A stretch of 64,000 nt of DNA, taken from Planomonospora parontospora (GTDB taxonomy: Bacteria; Actinomycetota; Actinomycetes; Streptosporangiales; Streptosporangiaceae). Location of the stretch: assembly GCA_014647935.1 (NCBI GenBank), contig BMQD01000001.1, positions 558,001 through 622,000 on the forward strand. Direction: 5' to 3'. Below the pieces are notes generated by a model. The model was not told the origin of the DNA and made no database searches. It saw only the letters and a list, made by a program, of their open reading frames with translations. Below are positions 28,923 to 38,094 of this stretch, piece by piece (within the stretch, counting starts at the first letter, position 1; each line of letters starts with the position of its first letter). Both the position numbers and the translations under genes were made by a program.

Positions 28923-30706
28923 ACAACAGGCGTGGTACCCCGTCCGGTGAGGGACGCGGTCAGAGCCGTGGCGGCGCCCCGCGCGGCGGCAACCCCCGCG
29001 GCGGTTCCCGGGGCGGTTCGTCCTCCGGCGGGTTCCGGGCGGGCCGGGGCGGGTTCCGCTCCGAGGCTCCGCGTCGGGACGACCGGGGCGGGTTCCGTCC
29101 GGAGCGGCGTGACGACCGTGAGGGCCCCCGTTCCGGGGCTCCGCGTCGGGACGACCGGGGTGGGTTCGGCGCGCGGGAGGAGCGCGGCGGGTTCGGAGCC
29201 GACCGGGGCGGTTCGCGCAGCCGGTACGGCAGGCCCGCCGAGGGTGAGCGGGGCGGTTTCCGCTCCGACGCTCCGCGTCGTGACGACCGGCAGGGATTCG
29301 AGTCCCGTGGTGAGCGGGGCGGGTTCCGTTCCGAGGCCCCGCGTCGTGATGACCGGGGCGGTTCGCGCAGCCGGTACGGCAGGCCCGCCGAGGGTGAGCG
29401 GGGCGGGTTCCGTTCCGAGGCTCCGCGTCGTGACGACCGGCAGGAGTTCGGGTTCCGGGCGGGTCGGGGCGGGTTCCGTTCCGAGGCTCCGCGTCGTGAT
29501 GACCGGGGCGGGTTCCGTCCGGAGCGGCGTGACGAGCGTGAGGTTCCGCGTCGTGACGACCGCGGCGGGTTCCGGGATGACCGGGGCGGCTTCCGCGAGC
29601 AGCGCGGCGGGTTCCGTGACGACCGGGGCGGCTCCGGACGCCGTGACGACCGTGAGGGCCCCCGTTCCGGGGCCCCGCGCCGGGACGACCGGGGCGGTTC
29701 GCGCGGCGGGTCCGGCAGGCCCGGCCGTCGCGACGAGGTGCAGACGATCGGCGGATCCCGCACCGACCGGTACGGCCAGGGCCGTCCCTCCCAGGGCGGT
29801 CCGTCCCAGGGCCGTCCGTCCCAGGGTGGTCGCACCGTTCCCGGCCGGGCCTCCGCTCCGAAGGCCGGGCGCAGGCCCGGCACGATCGAGAACGACAGGT
29901 TCAAGACCGCCCGCCAGCCCAAGCGGGACTCGGACTTCTACGACCGCGACTACGTCGACGAGCGCGACACCACCGAGGTCCCGGGCGGCGTCCGGCTGCA
30001 GAAGGTGCTCGCCCAGGCCGGGGTGGCCAGCCGCCGCGCCTGCGAGGAGCTGATCGGCGACGGCCGGGTGACGGTCGACGGCCAGGTGGTCCGCCGCTTC
30101 GGCGCCCGCGTCGACCCGGCCAAGCAGGTCATCCACGTCGACGGCAAGCGGCTGCCGACCATGCCCGACCTGGTCTACTTCGCGATCAACAAGCCGATCG
30201 GCGTCGTCAGCACCATGTCGGACCCGGACGGGCGGCCGTCGCTCGCCGACTACGTGGCCGACCGCACCGAGCGCCTGTTCCACGTGGGCCGCCTCGACAC
30301 CGAGACGGAGGGCCTGATCATCCTCACCAACGACGGTGAGCTGGCCAACCGCCTCACCCACCCCAGCTACGGCGTGCAGAAGAAGTACTGGGCGAAGGTC
30401 CCCGGCCGGATCAGGCCCGACCTCGCCCGCCGCCTGAAGAAGGGCATCGAACTGGAGGACGGCCTCGCCAAGGCCGACTCCTTCGCCTTGGTCCAGGAGC
30501 ACGGACAGCAGGCCCTGGTCGAGATCGTCCTGCACGAGGGGCGCAAGCACATCGTCCGGCGCATGCTGGAGGAGGTCGGGCACCCGGTCATCGACCTGGC
30601 ACGCATCGAGTTCGGCCCGGTCAAGCTGGGCCGGCTCAAGCCGGGCACGGTCCGCGCGCTGACCGTCAAGGAGGTCGGCGAACTGTACGCCGCCGTCGGA
30701 CTGTAA
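28919..30706 (+). CDS. RluB/RsuA-family pseudouridine synthase with long Arg/Gly/Asp-rich extension
   Basis: rRNA-modifying enzyme of 595 residues. The C-terminal 240 residues are standard: an S4 RNA-binding domain (VRLQKVLAQAGVASRRACEE, from about residue 358) and the synthase domain with the catalytic Asp460 in GRLDTETEGL. The first 330 residues or so are disordered repeats of APRRDDRGGFR, GRPAEGERGGFR and SRSRYGRP, very rich in Arg, Gly and Asp. Orthologues have shorter charged tails. The GTG start overlaps the scpB stop, with GAGGAG 8 nt upstream. A substrate in 23S rRNA is likely by family. Confidence 0.93.
   Translation: MNNRRGTPSGEGRGQSRGGAPRGGNPRGGSRGGSSSGGFRAGRGGFRSEAPRRDDRGGFRPERRDDREGPRSGAPRRDDRGGFGAREERGGFGADRGGSRSRYGRPAEGERGGFRSDAPRRDDRQGFESRGERGGFRSEAPRRDDRGGSRSRYGRPAEGERGGFRSEAPRRDDRQEFGFRAGRGGFRSEAPRRDDRGGFRPERRDEREVPRRDDRGGFRDDRGGFREQRGGFRDDRGGSGRRDDREGPRSGAPRRDDRGGSRGGSGRPGRRDEVQTIGGSRTDRYGQGRPSQGGPSQGRPSQGGRTVPGRASAPKAGRRPGTIENDRFKTARQPKRDSDFYDRDYVDERDTTEVPGGVRLQKVLAQAGVASRRACEELIGDGRVTVDGQVVRRFGARVDPAKQVIHVDGKRLPTMPDLVYFAINKPIGVVSTMSDPDGRPSLADYVADRTERLFHVGRLDTETEGLIILTNDGELANRLTHPSYGVQKKYWAKVPGRIRPDLARRLKKGIELEDGLAKADSFALVQEHGQQALVEIVLHEGRKHIVRRMLEEVGHPVIDLARIEFGPVKLGRLKPGTVRALTVKEVGELYAAVGL
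28960..29900. repeat. Imperfect tandem repeats coding the Arg/Gly/Asp-rich region
   Basis: About 0.9 kb of irregular repeats with the recurring words gctccgcgtcgtgacgaccg, ggttccgttccgaggc and agccggtacggcaggcccgc (the last twice, near 29220 and 29370). The repeat unit lengths are multiples of three, so the frame is kept. Copy number is likely to vary between strains. Confidence 0.8.
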
Positions 30707-30731
30707 CCTTCCTGAATACGCACGTTCGGGA

Positions 30732-30762
30732 CACGCCGGATCGCGACGGGCGATCCGGCGTG
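30732..30762 (+). terminator. Hairpin between the pseudouridine synthase gene and aroH
   Basis: Perfect 13-bp stem (cacgccggatcgc with its complement) around the loop gacgg. It ends only 20 nt before the aroH ATG and 8 nt before its ribosome-binding site (GGAGG, 30771-30775). It may terminate the scp operon or act as a leader attenuator of aroH. Confidence 0.7.
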
Positions 30763-30782
30763 AACAGTACGGAGGAACGACG

Positions 30783-31142
30783 ATGGTGCGGGCGATCCGC
30801 GGTGCGATCCAGGTCGAGGGCAACGACCGGGACGCCATTCTGTCCGGGGTCACCGAGCTGGTCACCGAGGTGATGGAGCGCAACGCGCTCACCACCGACG
30901 ACGTGATCAGCGTGATCTTCACGGCGACGCCCGACCTGACCGCGGAGTTCCCCGCCCTCGCGGCGCGCAAGCTCGGCTTCCACGACGTGCCGCTCATCTG
31001 CGCCTCCGAGATCGACGTCCCGGGGGCGCTGCCGCACGTCGTGCGGCTGATGGCCCACGTGGAGACCGACAAGCCCCGCCAGGAGATCCAGCACGTCTAC
31101 CTGCGTGGCGCGGTGGCGCTGCGGGTGGACATCGCCCAATGA
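30783..31142 (+). CDS. aroH: Chorismate mutase, AroH class
   Basis: Trimeric pseudo-alpha/beta-barrel chorismate mutase that makes prephenate for Phe and Tyr synthesis; 119 residues. The active-site residues of Bacillus AroH are all present with a shift of one or two: Arg6, Cys73, Glu76, Arg88, Tyr106 and Arg114. GGAGG lies 7 nt before the ATG. The next gene, tyrA, uses the product, so the pair forms a short aromatic amino acid operon inserted between the scp genes and cmk. Confidence 0.95.
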   Translation: MVRAIRGAIQVEGNDRDAILSGVTELVTEVMERNALTTDDVISVIFTATPDLTAEFPALAARKLGFHDVPLICASEIDVPGALPHVVRLMAHVETDKPRQEIQHVYLRGAVALRVDIAQ

Positions 31143-31176
31143 TTCCCTCATGCGGCACCACGTCCAGGGAGGGAAC

Positions 31177-32319
31177 ATGAGCGGTCCGGAGTCCGTCCTC
31201 GTCGTCGGCACGGGCCTGGTCGGCACCTCGGTCGCCCTGGCCCTGCGGGAGCACGGCGTGACCGTCTACCTGACCGACCGGGATCCGGCGGCCCTGCGGC
31301 TGGCCCGGGAGCTCGGCGCGGGCGTCGAGTGGAGCCCCGGGCGGCCCGCGGACCTGGACCCGGACGTCGAGTGGCATCCGGGGCGGCCGGTGGACCTGGC
31401 GGTCATCGCGGTCCCGCCGCACCTGGTCGCCGGGCAGCTGGCGGAGCTCCAGCGGGCCGGGGCCGCGCGGTTCTACACCGACGTGGCCAGCGTCAAGGCC
31501 CTGCCGATCCGCGGGGCCCGGGAGCTCGGTTGCGACCTGTCCTCCTACGCCGCCGGGCACCCCCTGGCCGGCCGGGAGCGCTCCGGGCCCGCCGCGGCCC
31601 GTGCCGACCTGTTCCTCGGCCGTCCCTGGGCACTGTGCCCGGTGGAGGAGACCTCGCCCGACGCGCTGGAGATGCTGTGCGGGCTGATCAAGCTCTGCGG
31701 CGGCGAGGCCGTCGAGGTGGACGCCGCCCAGCACGACAGGGCCGTGGCGCTCGTCTCGCACGCGCCGCACGTGGCCTCCGCCGCGGTGGCCGCGCGGCTC
31801 GCCGACGCCCCCGCCACCGCGCTCGGCCTGGCCGGGCAGGGGGTCCGCGACGTCACGCGCATCGCGGCGAGCGATCCGGGCCTGTGGACCGGGATCCTGT
31901 CGGGCAACGCGCTCCCGGTGGCGGACGTCCTGGAGGCGGTGGCGGCCGACCTGGCCGCCGCGGCCGCCTCCCTGCGGGCCTGCGCCGCGCGGGACGGTGC
32001 GGACGAGGCGGCGGCGGCGGAGGCGATGGGCACGGTCACCGACCTGCTCCACCGCGGCGTCGCCGGCACCGGCCGGATCCCCGGCAAGCACGGCGGCCCC
32101 GCGCGCACCTACGCAACCGTCCAGGTCATCATCGGCGACCGCCCGGGCGAGCTGGCCCGGCTGTTCCAGGTGGCGGAGGCGTCCGGGGTCAACATCGAGG
32201 ACGTCCGCCTGGAGCACGCTCCCGGCCTGCCGCTGGGCGCCGCCGACCTGTTCGTGCAGCCCGAGGCGGCGGCCGCGCTCTCGGAGGCGCTGCGGGCCCA
32301 CGGATGGCACCTGCCCTGA
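31177..32319 (+). CDS. tyrA: Prephenate dehydrogenase
   Basis: NAD(P)-dependent oxidative decarboxylation of prephenate in tyrosine synthesis; 380 residues. It has an N-terminal Rossmann motif (VVGTGLVGTSVALAL), the catalytic region around AAGHPLAGRERSGP (family HPM/HPL-AG-E) and a C-terminal ACT domain (TVQVIIGDRPGELARLF), which commonly binds an amino acid effector, so tyrosine feedback is plausible. ATG 31177 follows AGGGAGGG closely; the frame is open from 31105. The last 10 codons lie inside a 32-bp tandem repeat array that continues past the stop. Confidence 0.94.
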   Translation: MSGPESVLVVGTGLVGTSVALALREHGVTVYLTDRDPAALRLARELGAGVEWSPGRPADLDPDVEWHPGRPVDLAVIAVPPHLVAGQLAELQRAGAARFYTDVASVKALPIRGARELGCDLSSYAAGHPLAGRERSGPAAARADLFLGRPWALCPVEETSPDALEMLCGLIKLCGGEAVEVDAAQHDRAVALVSHAPHVASAAVAARLADAPATALGLAGQGVRDVTRIAASDPGLWTGILSGNALPVADVLEAVAADLAAAAASLRACAARDGADEAAAAEAMGTVTDLLHRGVAGTGRIPGKHGGPARTYATVQVIIGDRPGELARLFQVAEASGVNIEDVRLEHAPGLPLGAADLFVQPEAAAALSEALRAHGWHLP

Positions 32320-32416
32320 TCCTGCGGGTCCACGGCCGGCACCTGCCCTGATCCTGCGGGTCCACGGCCGGCACCTGCCCTGATCCTGCGGGTCCACGGC
32401 CGGCACCTGCCCTGAC
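32289..32416. repeat. 32-bp tandem repeat, four copies, derived from the 3' end of tyrA
   Basis: Four contiguous 32-bp units at 32289-32320, 32321-32352, 32353-32384 and 32385-32416. The first lies in tyrA and includes its stop codon (core cacctgccctga); it differs from the others at a few bases (ggatgg for ggccgg). Units 2-4 are identical except for the last base. The following 260 nt to cmk hold no gene, only a possible -10 (TAACCT, 32576-32581). Confidence 0.9.
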
Positions 32417-32675
32417 CCCATGGGCCGCAGGGCGGGCCCGGAGGGCGCGGCCGGAGCCCGCCCCGATCCGCCCGCCCCGCCGGTGCCGGTCCGGAGCCCA
32501 CCGCGATCCGTCCGGCGCCCGCCCGCGCCCGGCACGGCCGCCGCCGTCGATGCGTGGTTCCCTCCCCGCTCCCGGTAACCTCGTACGGACAACTCAAGCG
32601 GGCGGCAAACCGCCCCGTCGGCGCCGGGGGCCAAGGCCGGGCGCGCGGGGCGTCCACGAGCGGAGCGAGCCACAG

Positions 32676-33341
32676 ATGAACACGGTGACCGGGCTGGTCG
32701 TCGCCATGGACGGGCCTTCGGGATCGGGCAAGTCGAGCGCGTCGCGCGGGGTCGCGCGGGCACTGGGTCTGCGCTATCTCGACACCGGGGCGATGTACCG
32801 GGCGATCACCTGGTGGATGCTCCGGCAGGAGGTCGACCTGGCCGACCCGGCGGCGATCGCGGCCAGGGCGCTGGATCCGGTCCTGGTGATGGGGACCGAC
32901 CCCGACGCGCCGGCGGTGACCGTGGACGGCGCCGACGCCGCCGCGCCCATCCGCACGGCCGAGGTCACCGCCGCCGTCTCCGCGGTCAGTGCCGTGCCCG
33001 AGGTGCGGCGCAGGCTCGTCGCCGAGCAGCGGGAGATCATCGGCGCGGGCGGCATCGTGGTCGAGGGCCGCGACATCGGCACCGTGGTGGCGCCGGAGGC
33101 CCCGGTCAAGATCTACCTGACCGCGAGCGCGGACGCCCGGGCGGCCCGCCGTACGGCCGAGCTGGCGGGCACCACGGTGGAGGCGCAGAAGGCCGCGATG
33201 GCCAGGCGTGACACCCTGGACTCGACGCGGAAGACCGACCCGCTGGCGATGGCGTCCGACGCCGTCGAACTCGACACCACGGCGCTGAACCTCGAAGAGG
33301 TCATCGCCGAGGTACTGCGTTTGATCAAGGAAAAAGTGTGA
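32676..33341 (+). CDS. cmk: Cytidylate kinase
   Basis: Phosphorylates CMP and dCMP; 221 residues. The P-loop [16 protein letters not shown] is at residues about 8-22, followed by the CMP-site sequence [14 protein letters not shown], the insert domain, [14 protein letters not shown] and the lid-type Arg residues. ATG 32676 is chosen because the protein then starts as in homologues; the frame is open from 32550. It overlaps der by 4 nt, a pairing conserved in actinobacteria. Confidence 0.95.
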   Translation: MNTVTGLVVAMDGPSGSGKSSASRGVARALGLRYLDTGAMYRAITWWMLRQEVDLADPAAIAARALDPVLVMGTDPDAPAVTVDGADAAAPIRTAEVTAAVSAVSAVPEVRRRLVAEQREIIGAGGIVVEGRDIGTVVAPEAPVKIYLTASADARAARRTAELAGTTVEAQKAAMARRDTLDSTRKTDPLAMASDAVELDTTALNLEEVIAEVLRLIKEKV

Positions 33342-34759
33342 CGGAACACGAAGAAGACCGCGGCTGGATCGACGCCGAGCTCGCCGATCTGGGTACCGAC
33401 GACAGCTCGCGGGAAGAGGCGCCGGACTCCGGCCCGCTCCCGGTGGTGGCCGTGGTGGGCCGCCCCAACGTGGGCAAGTCCACGCTGGTCAACAGGATCA
33501 TCGGCCGCCGCGAGGCGGTCGTGGAGGACGTGCCCGGGGTGACCCGCGACCGGGTGACGTACGAGGCCACCTGGCGCGGGCGCCGGTTCACGGTGGTCGA
33601 CACCGGCGGGTGGGACCCGGACGCGACCGGCATGGCCCTGCGGATCGCCGAGCAGGCGCAGATCGCGGCCGAGCTGGCCGACGTCATCCTGTTCGTGGTG
33701 GACGCCACGGTCGGGGTGACCGACTCCGACGAGATCGTCGGCCACGTGCTGCGCGGCTCCGGCAAGCCGGTCATCCTGGCCGCGAACAAGGTCGACAACC
33801 AGCAGATGGAGCTGGAGGCCGCCGCGCTGTGGTCGCTGGGCCTGGGCGAGCCCCAGCCGGTCTCCGCCCTGCACGGCCGCTCCAGCGGCGACCTGCTCGA
33901 CGTGGTACTCGACAAGCTGCCCGAGACGCCTCCGCAGCGCTTCGGCGCCGAGCGGGGCCCGCGCCGGGTCGCGCTGCTGGGCAAGCCCAACGTGGGCAAG
34001 TCCTCGCTGCTGAACCAGCTCGCGGGGGAGGAGCGCGTGCTCGTCGACCCGATGGCCGGCACCACGCGCGACCCGGTCGACGAGCTGATCCAGCTGGGCG
34101 GGAGGACCTGGCGCTTCGTGGACACCGCCGGCATCCGCCGCCGCGACCGCGAGCTCAAGGGCGCCGACTTCTACGCCAGCATGCGCACCAGGAGCGCCCT
34201 GGAGCGCTCGGAGATCGCGATCGTGCTCATCGACGCGAGCGAGGTGCTGACCGAGCAGGACCTGCGGATCATCTCGCTGGTGATCGAGTCCGGCCGGGCC
34301 ATGGTCGTGGCGTTCAACAAGTGGGACCTGCTCGACGAGGACCGCCGCTACTACCTGGAGAAGGAGATCGACCGGCAGCTCGTCCGGGTGCCGTGGGCGC
34401 TGCGGGTGAACATCTCCGCCAAGACCGGCTGGCACGTCGACCGGCTGGTCCCGGCCATCGAGAAGGCGCTGGACTCCTGGTCCACCCGCGTCCCGACGGC
34501 CCGGCTCAACGCCTTCCTGACCGACCTGGTGGCGGCCACCCCGCCGCCGGTGCGCGGCGGCAAGCAGCCCAAGATCCTCTTCGCCACGCAGGCGGCGACC
34601 GAACCGCCGAAGTTCGTGCTGTTCACCTCGGGCTTCCTGGAGGAGACCTACCGGCGCTTCATCGAGCGCCGGATCCGGGAGGAGTTCGGGTTCGCCGGTT
34701 CCCCCATCGACGTCACGATGCGGATCCGCGAGAAGAAGCAGGCGCAGAAGAAGAAGTAG
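33338..34759 (+). CDS. der: Ribosome biogenesis GTPase Der (EngA)
   Basis: Tandem-GTPase needed for 50S subunit assembly, 473 residues. The first G domain shows GRPNVGKST (G1, residues 41-49), DTGGW (G3) and NKVD (G4); the second shows [14 protein letters not shown] and NKWD. A C-terminal KH-like domain ([18 protein letters not shown]) and a Lys-rich tail follow. The N-terminal acidic extension of about 35 residues is usual in actinobacteria. The GTG start overlaps the cmk stop. A strong terminator follows. Confidence 0.97.
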   Translation: MTEHEEDRGWIDAELADLGTDDSSREEAPDSGPLPVVAVVGRPNVGKSTLVNRIIGRREAVVEDVPGVTRDRVTYEATWRGRRFTVVDTGGWDPDATGMALRIAEQAQIAAELADVILFVVDATVGVTDSDEIVGHVLRGSGKPVILAANKVDNQQMELEAAALWSLGLGEPQPVSALHGRSSGDLLDVVLDKLPETPPQRFGAERGPRRVALLGKPNVGKSSLLNQLAGEERVLVDPMAGTTRDPVDELIQLGGRTWRFVDTAGIRRRDRELKGADFYASMRTRSALERSEIAIVLIDASEVLTEQDLRIISLVIESGRAMVVAFNKWDLLDEDRRYYLEKEIDRQLVRVPWALRVNISAKTGWHVDRLVPAIEKALDSWSTRVPTARLNAFLTDLVAATPPPVRGGKQPKILFATQAATEPPKFVLFTSGFLEETYRRFIERRIREEFGFAGSPIDVTMRIREKKQAQKKK

Positions 34760-34783
34760 CGGCGTCCCGCGGGACACCTGCCA

Positions 34784-34816
34784 CCGTACGGCCCGGCCTC
34801 CCGCCGGGCCGTACGG
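34784..34816 (+). terminator. Terminator of the cmk-der operon
   Basis: Perfect 14-bp stem (ccgtacggcccggc with its complement) around the loop ctccc, followed by cttt. It lies 25 nt after the der stop, in the converging gap before the transporter gene on the minus strand. Confidence 0.88.
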
Positions 34817-34898
34817 CTTTCCCGGGCGTGTCCGCGTCCCAGGGCGCAGGGCGGCCGTGAGCGGGCCGTGCACACGGGACGTCCTCGGCCGCCGCCCG

Positions 34899-36602
34899 TC
34901 AGGGGGCGGCCGCGGGCCGGCGCGGCAGGAACAGCGCGGCCACCACGCCCAGGGCGCACAGGACCGCGGTGAGCAGGAAGATCTCGCTGTACTCGGTGTG
35001 CAGGGCGGCCTTCACCGCAGCCTCGTACGCGGCGAGCCGCTCGGCGTAGACGTCGGCCTCCACCCCGAAGGGGAGCGGAGTGTCCAGGTCGGCGGTGAGC
35101 GACTGGAACCGGTGGAAGCCCCAGGCGGACAGGCCCGCCACGCCCAGCAGCATGCCCATCATCCGGGCCACCACCACCGCCGCCGACGCCACGCCGTGCC
35201 GGTCGGACGGTACGGCGCGCAGCACCGCCGAGGAGATCGGGGCGATCACCACGCCGAGCCCCAGGCCGGCCGTGACCAGGTCGGCGTCCATCCGGTACCC
35301 GGCGGCGGCCAGGTCGAGCGGCCACTGGCCGATCCGGACGTAGCCGACCGCGGCGACCGCCAGCCCGAGCGCCGCGACCGGGCGCTCGCCGTACCGGCGG
35401 GCCATGACCCCGCCCAGCAGGGCGGCCACGGAGAGCGCGACGAGGAAGCGGGAGAGCACCAGCGCGCCGTCCAAGGTCCCCAGGCCGAGGAGTGTCTGCG
35501 CCGACAGCTGCACGTCCACGAGGGTGACCAGCAGCGCGGCGCCGGCCAGGAAGCTGACCGCGAGGGTGGCGAAGAACGGGCCGCGCGCCACCCCGGCCAG
35601 GTCGATCACCCGCGTGCGGGCGCGCACCTCCCACACCGCGAACGCGACGCCCGCCGCGACCCCGGCGGCGATCGCCGGTGGCCCCCAGGGCGGGAGCACG
35701 GACGTGCTCGGGTCGGGGTTGTAGAGCCCGGCGACGAGCAGGCCGAGGGAGAGGGCCAGCAGCAGGCCGCCGAACAGGTCGACGCGTGCCGGCGGCTCCG
35801 CCCGGTTCTCCGCCTGGGTCCCCGCCCGGTTCTCCGTCGAGGGCTGCGCGGAGGCGGTGACCGGGGTCTCCGCCGGGTCCGCCCGCCGGAGCGGCGGCAC
35901 CGAGCGCTGCACGGCGACCGCGGCGACGGCGACCAGGGGGAGGTTCAGCCAGAAGATCGAGCGCCAGCCGCCGAGCGGGACGGCGCCGAGGTGCAGGGAA
36001 GTCGGGACCAGGGCGGCCAGGCCCGCGCCGTACAGGGGTCCGAGGACGCTGCCGAGCTCCTGGGCGGCGCCGACCGCGCCGAGCGCCAGCGGGCGCCCCC
36101 GCTCGTCCCACAGGTCGCCGACCAGCGCCATGGTGATGGGCAGCAGTGCGCCGCCCGCGACGCCCTGGAGCGTACGCCCGGCGACCAGCCAGGGCACGGT
36201 GTCACCGAGCGCGGTGACGACCGAGCCGATCGCGAAGCCCGCCAGGCACAGCTGGATCAGCGGACGCCTGCCGTACCGGTCGGAGAGCTGTCCGAGGAGC
36301 GGCATGGCCGCGACGTAGCCGAGCAGGAAGCCGGTGACGATCGGGGTGGCCCGCTCCAGGTGGTTGAGGGGGACGCCGACGTCCTCGGCGATGTCGACGA
36401 GGACGGTGACCACGACGTAGGCGTCCAGGGCGGCGAGCAGCACCGCTGTGCCGCCGACGCCGAGGGCGACGCGCCGCCGGGCGGCCCGGCCGCCGCGGGG
36501 GACACCCCCGCCGGGGGCGCCGTCGGAAGCACTGCCAGGGACGCCGCCGGGAGCACTGCCGGGGGCGTCACGGCCGGGATCGGGGAGGGACGGGGAGGGC
36601 AT
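34899..36602 (-). CDS. P55-like MFS exporter (DHA2 type, 14 membrane segments)
   Basis: Membrane exporter of 567 residues. After a Pro/Gly/Ala-rich cytoplasmic tail of about 45 residues it matches mycobacterial P55 (Rv1410c) closely by recall: [36 protein letters not shown] (loop 2-3 motif SDRYGRRP), [16 protein letters not shown] and [15 protein letters not shown]. In mycobacteria P55 works with the lipoprotein LprG to move triacylglycerols and lipoglycans to the outer envelope. Here the LprG-like gene lies 4 nt upstream, so the pair is conserved. An antibiotic efflux role is the alternative reading. Confidence 0.88.
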   Translation of the reverse strand: MPSPSLPDPGRDAPGSAPGGVPGSASDGAPGGGVPRGGRAARRRVALGVGGTAVLLAALDAYVVVTVLVDIAEDVGVPLNHLERATPIVTGFLLGYVAAMPLLGQLSDRYGRRPLIQLCLAGFAIGSVVTALGDTVPWLVAGRTLQGVAGGALLPITMALVGDLWDERGRPLALGAVGAAQELGSVLGPLYGAGLAALVPTSLHLGAVPLGGWRSIFWLNLPLVAVAAVAVQRSVPPLRRADPAETPVTASAQPSTENRAGTQAENRAEPPARVDLFGGLLLALSLGLLVAGLYNPDPSTSVLPPWGPPAIAAGVAAGVAFAVWEVRARTRVIDLAGVARGPFFATLAVSFLAGAALLVTLVDVQLSAQTLLGLGTLDGALVLSRFLVALSVAALLGGVMARRYGERPVAALGLAVAAVGYVRIGQWPLDLAAAGYRMDADLVTAGLGLGVVIAPISSAVLRAVPSDRHGVASAAVVVARMMGMLLGVAGLSAWGFHRFQSLTADLDTPLPFGVEADVYAERLAAYEAAVKAALHTEYSEIFLLTAVLCALGVVAALFLPRRPAAAP

Positions 36603-36606
36603 GCCG

Positions 36607-37281
36607 TCACCCCGCCGGAGCGGTCACCTGGACCGGCACGTCGTAGTCGTCGAAGGTGACGGTGACCTTGCCCTCGGCCATCGGCAGGTCGGCCTTGAGG
36701 AGGCGGCCGCTGGCCTTGTCGATCCAGAGGGTGCCCTCCACGCTCTGCGCGATCCCCGGCACCAGCGCGGCGAGGACCTGCTGGGAGAGCGTGGCCGAGA
36801 GCCGGTAGGCGTCGGCGCCGTCCAGTTTCTCCTCCGCCTGGGTCTTCGGGTCCAGCGCGTTGCCCAGGAGCCGGACGACCCCCCGCTCGGGGTCGAGGAT
36901 GGCGGACGGGTCGTAGACGGCGGCCAGCTCGCTGCGCGACATCTTCTGGAAGCCGCCGGTGACGCCCTTGAAGTGCACGGTCTCCCCGGCCAGTACGAAG
37001 CTGATCTCCTGGAGGCTGCCGGCGAAGTCGAGCTGGATCGTGCCGTCGGCGTCTCCGTTGGCGCTGAGGCGGCCGGAGGCCTTCTTGACCTGGAGCCTCG
37101 GCGTGTTCTCGGCCTCCATCGTGAAGGAGGCCGAGGTGACGGTCCGCATCGCCTCCGCGGACCGCTTGACCAGGTCGGGGCCGCTGGGCAGGGCGCTCCC
37201 GGAGTCGGAACCGCCGGTGCAGGCGGTGATCAGGGAGAGCGCGGCGGCCAGCGCGGCGACGAAGATCCGGCGAGCAGACAT
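36607..37281 (-). CDS. lprG: LprG/LppX-family lipid-carrier lipoprotein
   Basis: Secreted lipoprotein of 224 residues. The signal peptide ends with the lipobox [10 protein letters not shown]. The mature part fits the LppX_LprAFG family, a half-barrel with a lipid-binding pocket ([50 protein letters not shown]). It is first in an operon with the P55-like exporter, matching Rv1411c-Rv1410c of Mycobacterium. ATG 37281 lies 6 nt after TACGAT with no ribosome-binding site, so a leaderless mRNA is likely; a longer open frame upstream is not used. Confidence 0.9.
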   Translation of the reverse strand: MSARRIFVAALAAALSLITACTGGSDSGSALPSGPDLVKRSAEAMRTVTSASFTMEAENTPRLQVKKASGRLSANGDADGTIQLDFAGSLQEISFVLAGETVHFKGVTGGFQKMSRSELAAVYDPSAILDPERGVVRLLGNALDPKTQAEEKLDGADAYRLSATLSQQVLAALVPGIAQSVEGTLWIDKASGRLLKADLPMAEGKVTVTFDDYDVPVQVTAPAG

Positions 37282-37287
37282 GGCCGG

Positions 37288-37309
37288 ATCGTAGCGACCG
37301 CCCGGTCGC
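37288..37309 (-). promoter_or_regulatory. -10 element of lprG with adjoining inverted repeat
   Basis: TACGAT (minus strand, 37293-37288) ends 6 nt before the ATG. Directly upstream, gcgaccgcccggtcgc (37294-37309) is a perfect 6-bp inverted repeat within the expected spacer and could be an operator, for example for the neighbouring MarR protein. Confidence 0.45.
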
Positions 37310-37439
37310 GGGTGGGGGCCCGGCCGGTATCGGTTTCGCTTCACCGGCGCCCGTGATGTCCCCCGGGCCCGTGGTGTCAGAGGCGTCCGAGGCGTCCGTG
37401 GCGCTACCGGCGGGACCGCCCGGGTTTCACGGCCGCCGT

Positions 37440-37931
37440 TCATCGCAGGTTCTTGAGGTGGTCCACCACGGGGTCGTAGGCGGCGGCCAGCTCGCGGAGC
37501 TGGTCGTCGGTGAGCAGGTCGATGAAGTGCCGCCGCACGCCTGCCACGTGCTCCGGCGCCACCTTCTGGATGGTGGCCCAGCCGTGCTCGGTCAGCACGG
37601 CGAAGGTGCCGCGCCGGTCGTCGGGGCAGGTCTCCCGGGCGACCAGGTCGGCGGCCTCCATCCGGGAGATCTGGTGGGACAGTCGGCTGCGGGACTGGAT
37701 GGTGGCGTCGGCCAGGTCGCTCATGCGCATGCGGTGGCCGGGACTCTCCGAGAGGTTGACCAGGATCTCGTAGTCGTTCAGGGAGAGGCCGAAGGCCTGC
37801 AGCTCCCGGTCGAGCCGGTGCTCCAGGAGCTTGTGGGCGGCCAGATGGGTGCGCCAGGCCCGCTGCTCGATCGAGGTGAGCCAGCGAGGCGCCTCGCCGT
37901 TCACCGGTCGTTCACCGCTCTGCCCGCGCAC
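37440..37931 (-). CDS. MarR-family transcriptional regulator
   Basis: Winged-helix regulator of 163 residues. The MarR core is clear: a dimer helix at the start, LNDYEILVNLSESPGHRMRM, then the recognition region SDLADATIQSRSRLSHQISR, the wing (CPDDRRGTFAVLTEHG) and the C-terminal dimer helix. GAGGAG lies 5 nt before the GTG at 37931. It reads toward the lprG-P55 genes 160 nt downstream, so it may regulate them or itself; ligand unknown. Confidence 0.9.
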   Translation of the reverse strand: MRGQSGERPVNGEAPRWLTSIEQRAWRTHLAAHKLLEHRLDRELQAFGLSLNDYEILVNLSESPGHRMRMSDLADATIQSRSRLSHQISRMEAADLVARETCPDDRRGTFAVLTEHGWATIQKVAPEHVAGVRRHFIDLLTDDQLRELAAAYDPVVDHLKNLR

Positions 37932-38094
37932 CGCTCTCCTCGCCGCAGCTCCTCCGCCATGCCGGGGACGCCCGTCCTACCGGGTCCCGTCCCCGGTGCA
38001 TGAACAGAACCTACCTCAGGCGGCGGGAGAGGCCCGGCACGGGTACGGGGGACGGTCCCGCGGGGCGGAGGCCGGGGCTCAGGGGTCCCGGCGC

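Noticed and set aside
28805-31072. Minus-strand open frame of 755 codons opposite the pseudouridine synthase and aroH
   Set aside because: Shadow of the Arg/Gly/Asp repeats; it has no ribosome-binding site and no recognisable domain.
32289-32416. CRISPR array
   Set aside because: The 32-bp units are directly contiguous with no unique spacers, and no cas genes are nearby.
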